Shown: positions 12,338 to 21,530 of the stretch, in pieces
Numbering within the stretch: the stretch's first letter is position 1
Layout of the letters: every line of letters begins with the position of its first letter
Assembly: GCA_021432635.1 (NCBI GenBank)
Contig: MU270017.1
Location: 870,566-934,565 of the forward strand
DNA from: Thozetella sp. PMI_491
Lineage: Eukaryota; Ascomycota; Sordariomycetes; Chaetosphaeriales; Chaetosphaeriaceae
Direction: 5' to 3'
DNA: 64,000 nt
Notes under the pieces: model-generated
What the model saw: only the letters and a program-made list of their open reading frames with translations
What the model was told of the DNA's origin: nothing
The model's database searches: none
Translations under genes and position numbers: made by a program

Positions 12338-12609
12338 CGTGTTAGTTGGGTTTGAGTCGGGTGGTTTCCGCCTCATCCGCAAACTCCCCTCACCGCAAAC
12401 GCATATTTCTACCGACTTGGTGTTGGTGCATTCGCCTCGATCGATTTACCTCTTCCGCATAACCCCTTCCCCCTTCCCTCTGCTCTCCCCCCCTCCGGAC
12501 TCGAAGCCGTCGCGTTAGGTCAATTGCTACCTAGCGGCCGACGCAGACGCTGGACAACACGGCCTCAAAACAGAAAGCCTGGCGCCCAGACGGGGAAGAG
12601 GATTTAACG

Positions 12610-13968
12610 ATGGACGCTTTGAAGAACCTGGTTACCAACGTTCCCGACTGGCTGAGACGCCTGGACGACTTGAATGGGCAGATAGAACAGCGTCAGGTCG
12701 AACTTGCGCAGCTCACCGAGTCTCAATCACCTGGCAGCGGCGGCAGCGGCGGTAGCATCAGATCGGTCAAGAACAAAGGTTCGACCGAATCGCTCAAGCC
12801 GCGAGACGAGCCAGCCGCGCACCCGATCGATCCCCTCCCGTCGCCAGTGCCACAACTATTCGACGGCCCGACCTCCGCTCCCCAGCTCCAGACAGACCTC
12901 GACGGCCCCCAAGCCAGCACGCCGAAGCCCTCGGGCCCTGACGCCGCCGATCCATCGAGCCCCGCGGGCTCCGAGACGCCATCGGCGCACCAAAGACTGT
13001 TGACGAACCAAATGAAGGCTGCGGGACAGGCGCGGGCGAGGGCAACCTTGCGAAAGAGGCAACGGACAGATTCGGTCATAAGCGCAGAGGGCGCCGCTCC
13101 AAAGTACCGCACCCGCAGCATGATCATAGTCTACTATGACAGCTACGTTCAGAGCTTCTTTGAGGAGTTGGTCAAATTTGTAAGTGCGAGCCGCAACATG
13201 ATGCGCAAAGCAAAGATGGCCGCCCGAGTCGCCCAAATCAAGCGCATGGCCGAGCTTGACATGCCGGAATCGGACGAAGAAGACGGCGTCGAGCAAGGTG
13301 GTCCCATTGCCGCGGATACGACCATTGCGCCTGAAACGATCGCCCTGCCGGCCCTTTCGCCTGCGTTGAAGCCAGACACGCCGCTTCAAGCAGCCACCTC
13401 CAACCAGAAAGAGGACGAAGAAGAGCTCCCCCCTCTTCGCTACGTGAGCACCCGAAGGATGGCCCCCATGACCAGGATGGCGAACATGGTCTTGGCCACT
13501 GGACGGCCTGGGCTTCCCCGGGGGGGGCAGAGCTCCTCTCGCAGCCTCTTGGGCATGGCTGATTCGCAGCCCGACGTCTATGACGAGCTGGACAAGGCCC
13601 TTGAATATGTGCAAAGCATGTGCGAGTATGCGGCTCACCAGTTTCTCCGCGACGGCGACTGCGGCGAAGAGGTCGCGAACATCAAGCGCCGACTTCAGGA
13701 CACCAAGGACCTTTCAGACAAGGAGATGGAGAGGATCAAGAAGGAGGATCCGGCGGCGCTTGATGCCCCTCCAGAAGGCGCAGCGAAAGGACGGAGCTAC
13801 CGGCCTCAAAGCATGCGGCGAGACATGGGCGCCTCAAAAGCGAGCGCCCAGGTGGGAAATCCCAGCCCACAGGACGAAATAGAAGTTGACGAGGGCATCG
13901 ACGACATGGACCGGGACGATATGCCATTGCCGAGGCTTTTGTACAAAAGCACTCGGGCCATGAGGTGA
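12610..13968 (+). CDS. Conserved-looking fungal protein of unknown function
   Basis: This is an uninterrupted 452-residue frame starting at the first ATG after a long pyrimidine-rich leader. The N-terminus (residues 1-40) is amphipathic and could form a coiled coil; residues 45-150 are Ser/Pro/Gly-rich and probably disordered. A compact block around residues 165-220 (RTRSMIIVYYDSYVQSFF, then basic helices rich in Arg, Lys and Met) looks like the conserved core. Residues 285-315 repeat Met/Arg motifs, and residues 320-370 form another helical segment. The C-terminal tail is acidic and then basic. I do not recognise the family with confidence; it resembles uncharacterised proteins of Sordariomycetes. 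The G/C-ending codon bias and consistent frame support a real gene. No signal peptide or membrane segment is visible. Confidence 0.75.
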   Translation: MDALKNLVTNVPDWLRRLDDLNGQIEQRQVELAQLTESQSPGSGGSGGSIRSVKNKGSTESLKPRDEPAAHPIDPLPSPVPQLFDGPTSAPQLQTDLDGPQASTPKPSGPDAADPSSPAGSETPSAHQRLLTNQMKAAGQARARATLRKRQRTDSVISAEGAAPKYRTRSMIIVYYDSYVQSFFEELVKFVSASRNMMRKAKMAARVAQIKRMAELDMPESDEEDGVEQGGPIAADTTIAPETIALPALSPALKPDTPLQAATSNQKEDEEELPPLRYVSTRRMAPMTRMANMVLATGRPGLPRGGQSSSRSLLGMADSQPDVYDELDKALEYVQSMCEYAAHQFLRDGDCGEEVANIKRRLQDTKDLSDKEMERIKKEDPAALDAPPEGAAKGRSYRPQSMRRDMGASKASAQVGNPSPQDEIEVDEGIDDMDRDDMPLPRLLYKSTRAMR

Positions 13969-16280
13969 GCCGCCCACGCGGGAGGATGCTTACATACAGC
14001 ATCCAACTCTCCCCAAGCGGCCTGCCTTCACATCCACCCCACGATCTGCGTCACGGCTGGACCCCAAAATATTTAAACAACCATTGCATTTAAGTGGTCA
14101 GCAAATCACTAGTCTCCCGACTCCCTTCAAGTTTTTAGTTTCCAGGTTGGCAACAAGAGACACCTAACGAGGTGAGCTGGTCATGTTGGTATAAGACGAG
14201 CGATGCCACGGATATCCACCCGCACATCAACCATTTACTACCTGGATTTATCGTCCGCGTCACGGAGTCTTGGTTTTAGCGCCCATCTTATTAGGGCATG
14301 GCATTTTGATTTCCATGGTGCATGGAATGATGGGACGAGAGCCAAACAGTCGAACAAAAAAAATATTACTGCCTCAGTGGGCATGCGATGGGGCAGGCAT
14401 AGCAACGGAGTTTATTCTCTCTTGTAACCATTTTCGTTATTTCTTTCTGGGATCTTGGGCCTCTAGCGTGTCTTTTTTGGTTGCCTGCATACCAATGCGG
14501 TGAAACGATCATGGCGAGGGGGGGCCAGGGGCGGCGAGGTAGCAGGATGCTGTCTCCGTTGGGAAGGGAACTGGGGAGCAAACTCAAAAGCGACACTTTC
14601 CATCGTTAATGCAAAGCGTCTTAGACGATGATCGGGAATGGCTGACGATCTGGCGCATCTCACCTATAGGCGAACATAATGATACACACCTTGAACAGTA
14701 CTGGGCAGCTACAATCTCGAATCGCCGTAGACTAGAGCTGGTTCCCCTGGTTGGATGGTGGCAGGACTAACCTGCAGCCACTAGTCCAAACCTTGATCGG
14801 CATCGACTCCTCACATGTTCGGCGGTTGAGCTAGTGGCAGTGGTAAGACATTTTCCCCCAATCGCCGTTTTCTGCCGTTACCCGGCTTCCTCTCGGCCTG
14901 CCGCCCTTAGAGGCGGCTTCTCTGACTACTAGCATTGCTAGCATCGGAATGTGTGGTTGCTTTATGTGAGAGCGTCACGATCGAAATCCTATCCCCTGAC
15001 CACCTCCCGGTTCCTCCTGGTGTATGTATTTCATTCATGACCTTGCGTCTCCAGGGCTGCTTATAACCTCCTGTCGAGCAACTATTGATAGTATATTTGG
15101 ATACTACTGTGTTGTCTTGGCGAAGTAAACATACGCCCCTGAAACTGCCCCACAGATGACGCCTAGGGAATAATGGTATTGTGTCTAGTACAAGATACGT
15201 AGTGCATCAGAGCAAGCCCCCTTACAGTCTTAACATCGAGACATATGACAGGCGCGAGCTCTTAAACAGTGATTCGGTGTGCCTCGCTTCTGCCCGTGAG
15301 GCGTAACACTACTGTCGACTGCATTTCCAAATGCCTCGACGTGGCATCCTCTTGCGCTTAGCCTACCCCTGCTTTACTTCAGCATCCTCAGGCTTGGGTT
15401 CTTGTAGAAGCGCCCTACGTCCTCTAGGCCATTTTTATGCACACAGTATCGAATCCCTCCCTGGGACTATAGAAAGGTCTTTGTCGTCTTTGATGTGGCT
15501 CTTGCGCCTTGTTTGTCTAGATGGCCGCGGTGGTTCATCTTGCCGACCTCCGGGCCTCAGTGCTCAGCCAGGTGCGCCTTGCCCGGGCTTTCAATAGCTA
15601 TAACGGTCATAATGTACCAGAAAGATGACTTCTAGGCAATGTAGGCCAGCATCTACTTGCGCGGTCTGCTGGAGGAGCGTGCCAAGTCGTATTCCCGAAA
15701 ACTATCGGGAGCCAGATGTGCCCCTAGCCGCTCCCGCGCCTTAATTGTTTCGCCTTAGACAGGGCATACCACCGGCTTGCTTTGGAACCTTCTTGTCTTG
15801 TCTATTCTTGGCCTCTTGACACTGTCTCGCAGATCCACCGACTACTGACATGGGCAAAGCTGGCATTTGTCTCGCTTCCCTGCAGGGAGTTAGGCCGTGT
15901 ACGAACGGGCTGAACATCGAGAGCTGGCACTTTTGCGGGTTAACGGGAAAATGTGACACATTCTGCTGTCCTAACAGAAGCGGCCGTCCCAGCTATCGCT
16001 CGCTGTGAGAGATATCCTCCATCCCACATAGGAGAGATGTGTCGAAGCAGTGCAGGAGCAACTGAGGAGGGATGTATACCCTAACCCTTGCCAGACCTTT
16101 GCCAAGCTGTCGTCATGCGGGGCAAGCCGCAGAGTATGGAGGGGTACACAATGCAGAGAGTTGAGGTAGTACAAACACATCTCAGTAAGTGCACTAGAGG
16201 TGAGGCTTGCACACCGGCGTTGGTCGTGAACAACTCTGCCGCAAGCTATCCCACCTCCCGCCTCGCCAATCCCTGGTCAG
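13969..16280. other. Intergenic region, 2.3 kb
   Basis: I see no supported gene. Base composition is less GC-rich than the neighbouring genes and only short, unconvincing frames occur. The right part (about 16000-16280) should hold the promoter of the gene at 16281 and contains a telobox-like ACCCTAACCC at 16078-16087. No tRNA B-box with a matching arm was found. Confidence 0.6.
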
Positions 16281-17335
16281 ATGGCTGCCGCTAAGGAAGC
16301 GGCCGAGGCGCTCGTGCCCAAGTTCAAGTTTGAGCGTTTGCTCAACCAAGGTAAGGACCGCGACCGAGCCTCCACACGACGGTGCCGTAGTCGCAGTTCT
16401 TGACACACCGCCCCTCGGCAGACCAGGCCGGCCGGCGAAGCTCCCTTTACGGGACTATTGACTCGCAGCCGGCTCTCCTGATCCTAGAGCGCGCCCCTTT
16501 TCCTACCTCGGTCGACTACTTCGCAGCAGCTCCCCTGAACCTCCGCACGCTCAAGAATCTTGGCGCCAATGACATCTATGCTTGGTACATGGCCAACAGC
16601 GGGCAGATCGACCACCCGGACAGCGACGACTTTGCCGACCTCAAGATCAATCTGATCTACCCGTGCACAGAGAAGCACGTTAAGAAGTACAGCAAGCAGG
16701 GCGTGCGCTTCGTGACCGAGACGCCTGCCATCTACAGGGATCACATCCGTCCCTATATGCAGGTGCAGCGCGACGCCGGCAGGCTCAACTGGGTCTACAA
16801 CATCATTGAGGGCAAGAAGGAGGTCGAGGATGTGATCGTCCGGACGCCGTACCAGGAGGACCCGGAGGAGGGATACTTGCTTCTGCCAGACCTGAACTGG
16901 GACCGGAAGACGCTCGAGGCCCTGCACCTGCTCGCCGTGGTCGAGCGCCGCGACATCTGGAGCTTGCGCGACCTGCGCAAGAAGCACATCCCCTGGCTGC
17001 GGCATATGAGGGCCAAGGTCCTCGAGGCCACCATCGGGGCATACCCCAGTATCGAGACGGACCAGCTCAAGCTGTACGTGCACTACCAGCCGACCTATTA
17101 CCACTTTCACATCCACGTCGTGCACGTCCAGCTGGAGGCCGGGGCCACCCAGGCTACCGGAAAGGCCGTCAGCCTAGAGAGCATCATCGAGACGCTCGAG
17201 GTCATGGGCGGGGACGACGAGGCAGGCATGGAAATGGTATCATTGAGTTACACACTAGGCGAGGCTAGCGACCTATGGGTTGGCATCTTCGAGCCCCTCA
17301 AGCGGACTGGGTATACAGTTTCTCAACCGCAGTGA
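16281..17335 (+). CDS. Scavenger mRNA decapping enzyme (DcpS/Dcs1 family, HIT fold)
   Basis: I infer join(16281..16350, 16422..17335), 327 aa. DcpS enzymes hydrolyse the cap dinucleotide or capped oligomers left by 3'-5' mRNA decay, releasing m7GMP. Exon 1 gives FKFERLLNQ and joins in frame to DQAGRRSSLYGTID, the conserved N-terminal beta domain. The C-terminal HIT motif is YYHFHIHVVHV, with the His triad at about residues 251, 253 and 255, the central His being the nucleophile. The PDLNWD segment near residue 180 and the length (human DcpS has 337 residues) also match. The 71-nt intron has a GTAAGG donor and CAG acceptor. The last 38 coding bases overlap the coding end of the convergent GILT-like gene. 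Confidence 0.93.
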
Positions 17336-18414
17336 CGAGCGCATCCACTCCTGGGCCGTTAGGGCAGTCCTTCCACTCCTTGTCGTCTCGGATGCAGTAG
17401 AACTCGTCGTTTAGCCGGACGGTGCAGCTCTTGATCACACCAGCCTACGACAGTTGGCGTTAGTTGGGGGTTTGTGTAAGTGTTGATAAAACTAGACGAG
17501 CAGGAGAGAGAGATATGAGAGATAGTAGAGTCTCACCTCGGAGCTCCGCTTCACGCTGTCCCTGAGCAGCCCAATTCCGAATGCACCGTCGTCCCGCGTC
17601 GCACATTCGTTCAGCTTGTCGAAGTTGATGGCGTGTTCCAGCGCACAATCCTCGATCAGGCTTCGCTGAGGAATGTCGTGGTAGTTTCTCATGAGGCACA
17701 TGGTGAAGCCGAGATATATCTTCGGGTCGGGGTAGAGCGTCAGGGCACAGAGCTGGATGATGTTTCCGAGGCCTAGCAAGAGTATGCTGGTTAGGAAGCC
17801 GTACACATCACGCGGTATGCGATAGAAGGGGTGGAGGGCACTCTACATTCGGCCGGGCCGTGCTTGCAATCGACGCCATCGTTTTCGGTAGGACTGCCCC
17901 CAGGTTAGCGTCAGGGTCTGGGAGATAGAGCGCGGTACGGAGGGCGCGTGGGGGACCCGGGGGGGCAGAAGAGGGGGGCAGACTCACGTGCCAATATAGG
18001 ACAGAGTGAAGTCGACTTTGTCGTGCACTTGCTGCATCGCCGGAAGCACGAGGTCCCGAAGACAGTCCTGCGGCGGGGTGTTAGCGGTTCGCCCATATAC
18101 CCCTTCGAGCACTCCAGCTTGGTTCCGAGGGGTCTGGATGCTGCGCTCACCCTCGCATCTGGGCACTTGGACATGATATGGGCCTCGAGAGGCACCAGGC
18201 CGGCACCCTTGCCCACAGGCTTCTGGCCTGGGCCCGAGGCCGGCCGGCTCTGAAGCATCGCTCGGTCCACGGCAGCCGGGAGCAGCGTTCGGATGTCGAA
18301 GAGGTAGGCATAAGCTCCTAGAGCGGCGAGAGCGAGGAATACATAGATGCTGCGGCGGGTGCTGCGGCCACGGATGGGCGACATGGCGGGCCTCCTGGGT
18401 CTCTTGTCATCCAT
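17298..18414 (-). CDS. GILT-family (gamma-interferon-inducible lysosomal thiol reductase-like) protein
   Basis: I infer complement(join(17298..17444, 17537..17772, 17847..17893, 17988..18067, 18151..18414)), 257 aa. GILT proteins reduce disulphides in acidic compartments in animals; the fungal role is not established. A membrane anchor or signal anchor lies at about residues 22-43 (SIYVFLALAALGAYAYLF). The family signature CQHGx2ECx2Nx4C appears as CKHGPAECLGNIIQLC, split by the third intron. The region normally carrying the CxxC active site reads SKCPDARDC, with Cys 84 and Cys 90, so the spacing is CX5C. Further matches are YPDPKIYLGFTMCL, EDCALEHAINFDKLNEC and KSCTVRL near the end. All four introns have GT..AG ends and three show CTAAC-like branches. 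Exon 3 has only 47 nt. The stop codon lies inside the coding sequence of the convergent gene. Confidence 0.88.
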
Positions 18415-19524
18415 CTCGCTACTTCGGTGTCCGTGTTCGTGTCTGGCTACCCGTTCCAGCTCGGGACAGCTCGGGCTTGCTCGGGACGGAGCTCTCGTGG
18501 GAGGTTTATTTTTTTTTTTTTTTTTTATTTCGTTTAGTTTGGCTCGGGGCTAGCGACGCGAGGGTCGCCGTTGTTTCTGGGATCGCCCAAAAAAAGTATA
18601 TTTGGGCAATATAGGGATGGCGTAACCGCTTCGCTAGGGAGGGAAGGACTAGAGTCGGGAAATAGAGAGCGGGTTTAGGAGAATTGCAGACACGGGAAAA
18701 GAGCCTCCCGAAGAACAAATCAAGATGCAAAATGTCGCGATGGAACGCCAGATGGCGCACTTTGCGGGGCAGCGGTCGCGCACGCGGACGGGCGGGCAGC
18801 TCCTAGCGACATTGTCGTCAATTGGGGGCCCACGCACTGACGCACCACTGCAATTGGCATGTACTCTGTATTCGCGCGGTGCCCCGCAACACCATCCCGA
18901 TCGGTTGCTGGCTGCTGGCTGCTGGTTGCGGGCCCCCTCCACGGGACCTCCAGGAAAGCGGGCTGCTGCATTCCGCATTCCGTCACTGACACACCCTTTT
19001 CTTCTTTGTGGCTGAAGGCCGGGACGTGCCTGAATGGCGGGCCAAAAAATGATACGTGACATCGACTAACACGACGTTTGAAAAAAGAACATCTATCTCG
19101 CCCGCTGTCTCCTGTCGATCTCGACTGACTCCGCCCTCTTTGACTCGGTGACTGAGTCGCTACCTACCAGGCCGGCAGCCCACCCTTAGATGCCGGGGAA
19201 GATGCTACCTTAGGCGCCCGAAGCTCTTTTGGCCCTGCATCTCGCCCTCTCGTCCCCGTCGTCCCCCCGATCCATCTCTTTCCTTCCGAAGACCAAGCCC
19301 GCCCCGGTCCTCGGTCTTTGCAAGCCATGAGAAGGTAGGCCAAAAGGGAGAGACAGCCAGCACCACCAGCACCACCACCACTAGCAGCACCACACGCCAC
19401 CAGCTCCACGGCAGAAGAAAGCAGCACTTTCTTTCCCGCCCGACAACCGTTCGTGCGACCCGACCGACAAGCTTTTGCGCCCCGAGCCCGCAGTTGCCGG
19501 CGGTCGCGCCAGGGGAACCGAACC
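18415..19524. other. Divergent promoter region between GILT-like and hexokinase-like genes
   Basis: This region of 1.1 kb separates two divergent starts. It contains an 18-base T run at 18509-18526 close to the GILT-like start and a CAC/CAG-rich stretch at about 19358-19392 in the probable leader of the gene at 19525. No other gene is supported. Confidence 0.6.
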
Positions 19525-21530
19525 ATGGCGAACCCGGATCTGAACCGCTTCTTGACGCCGTTGCATATCGACACCCAAGGCGCCCGCGACCTCGCGCGAG
19601 ATCTCGCCGCCAATTTCAAGCAGCTCTCAGCCGAATCCCTGGACCAGTTCCTGCCCACGCCCATCTCGGAATCCATGCTCAGGCCGTCCGACGACTTGGA
19701 TCGCGGAAGGTACCTCCCCCTTCCTGTAACCCCTCCTTGACCTCCTCCCTGTCCTCCTCCCCGCCCATTCCCGCCCTAGTCCTTAGTCCGGAGCCTGGCG
19801 GGTAGTCGAGGCAAGACCCGGCCGCTTAGAGGGCACTCCAAGCAAACCATGCACTTCTCTCGCCCTGCCCGGCTGATCGCTCGAGCAGCCCTACGAAGTA
19901 CGGCATGCAGGGCTGAAGCGGGGAGGGAGCAGGGGGGGGAAGGGGTCTTGTCACTGGCCCGGCGAATAAGAAGCACCATCTTTTTCATTGTTGGGACGAA
20001 TTGCTGACCAGTCGCTGCGCTACCCCTCTAGGTTTCTTGCGATTGACATGTGAGTTTTTCTCGAGCAGCTTGGCGACCGAGAGCACGCTTTACTTTTTTG
20101 TCCCTCGTTTCTAACTCTCACTGCCCGGCAGCGGCGGCACTAATCTTCGCGTCGCTTTCGTTGACTTATCAGGCGGTGTGGAAGGTGAGGGTGAGGGGGT
20201 GGACAGCGACAGCCTTGCAGCCGCGCCGCCTACCAATGGGGAAGCAGCAGGACCATCCTCAAACGGGGTCCATGCGAATGGCCAGGAGAGGGCCGGAGCG
20301 CGCCGCTTGCTCGAGCAGAAATGGCCGATCCAGGAGCACCTCAAGCATGAGAACTCGGTGAAGCTCTTCGACTGGATCGGCGAGCGGGTGGCGCGCGTCG
20401 TGCGCGCGGGCCTCGAGGCCTTTGTCCTCCCGCGGGATGTGGCTCTCCCCATGGGGATCACATTCAGCTTTCCGATGTCACAGCGGTCTCTCTCGGAAGC
20501 CAATCTCATGGCCATGGGCAAGGGCTTTGCCATCACCTCGAACCTGGACTTGGGTGGCCATCTTCTCCAGGGGTATGAGCAGCACAGGGCACCCGACATG
20601 CCGCCGATCCGCATCGCCGCCATATCCAACGACGCCGTGTCGACGCTCGTCTCCTTCATCTACCAGTTCCCGGAGCGGCCGCACCGAAAGGCCGCCATGG
20701 GACTCATCGTCGGCACCGGAAGCAACGCGACCATCCCGCTCCGGCTCCGCAGCTTGCACCCGAGCAAGCGGCCGCACGCCATCAGCGTAATTGAGGGCCA
20801 GGACGACGAGGACGATATTAAGATCGCGGTCAACACCGAGTGGAGCATCAAGGGTTCAATGCCGCCGCTCAAGAAGGCCGGCCTCATCAGCCGGTGGGAT
20901 GAGGAACTATCCGCTGCGACCGAGCTGCCCGGCTTCCAGCCACTCGAATACATGACGGCTGGCCGGTACCTGGGCGAGCTGGCAAGGCTAGTGTTTGTGG
21001 ATTACATTACGAATGAACGGGGGGTACAGCTCGAGAAGGTGCCTGAGGGCTTACGACAAAAGTTCAAGCTATCGACTACATTCATCAGTTTCTTCTACCC
21101 GGGAAGTGCGAAAGGCCCACCTCTGGCCCAGCTCAACGAGGAGTTCCCAACATCGGGTGACTTTGTGTGGGCCGAAGAACATGCAGACGCCTTGTACCAC
21201 ATCGCACATGCCATAGAGGTGCGTGCTGCTGGGATTGTAGCCGCGGCGGTCGTCGGACTGCTTGTGTGCGCCGAAGAGCTTAGCTTGCCAGAGGCGGCCG
21301 GTAGCGCAAACGGCGTGGGGAAGCGCGAGCTAGCTGTGGGTTACACCGGGGGGTGCATCCAGTTCTTTCAAAACTATCTAGAGGATTGCCAGGGCTTCCT
21401 CGACGGGATTCTCAGCCTCGAGTTTGACGGCCACGCACCAGTGCGGGTCGTGCTCAGCCCGTGCCATGACGGCGGCATCATGGGCGCGGGAATACTGGTA
21501 CCAGCTGCCCTGGCGAGCCACAAGGCATGA
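19525..21530 (+). CDS. Atypical hexokinase-family protein (possible HxkD/XprF type)
   Basis: I infer join(19525..19709, 20032..20049, 20132..21530), 533 aa. Exon 2 has only 18 nt and completes RFLAIDIGGTNLRV, the first phosphate loop (residues 62-75). Sugar-site residues line up with yeast hexokinase: Ser184 in FSFPMS, Lys198 in GKGF, Asn234-Asp235 in SNDAV, Asn266 in GTGSNA, Glu304 in NTEW and Glu340. An insertion of about 30 low-complexity residues follows the phosphate loop. The C-terminal nucleotide lobe departs from the usual VGVDGS and DGSGxGAAL motifs, reading VGYTGGC and CHDGGIMGAGIL. Catalytically doubtful hexokinase-like proteins that regulate proteases or growth on starvation (XprF/HxkD and HxkC in Aspergillus) are known; this gene fits that group better than the standard hexokinase or glucokinase, but the assignment is an inference. 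Confidence 0.85.

Larger units (their letters stand above)
5358..12609. other. Gene-poor 7.2-kb region
   Basis: No ORF in either strand shows a recognisable domain or a coherent exon series. Overlapping ORFs in several frames at once (for example around 6340-6830 and 9900-10560) look like chance frames in GC-rich DNA. The block contains a purine-rich tract (8022-8146), homopolymer G runs (about 7155-7168 and 9342-9357), a tandem decamer (9131-9160), an N gap (9393-9522), a GGTACC-rich patch (11625-11695) and a 14-bp palindrome (11724-11737). The last 850 bases are pyrimidine-rich and probably form the promoter and leader of the gene at 12610. A long non-coding transcript cannot be excluded. 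Confidence 0.6.

Noticed and set aside
13580..13882. ORFs overlapping the 12610 gene in other frames
   Set aside because: They are shadow frames of the main ORF, with Arg/Ser/Pro-rich translations typical of shifted reading of GC-rich codons.
16484..17125. 213-codon minus-strand ORF opposite the decapping enzyme
   Set aside because: It is antisense to a well-supported coding region with HIT motifs; a long antisense frame is expected from the codon bias.
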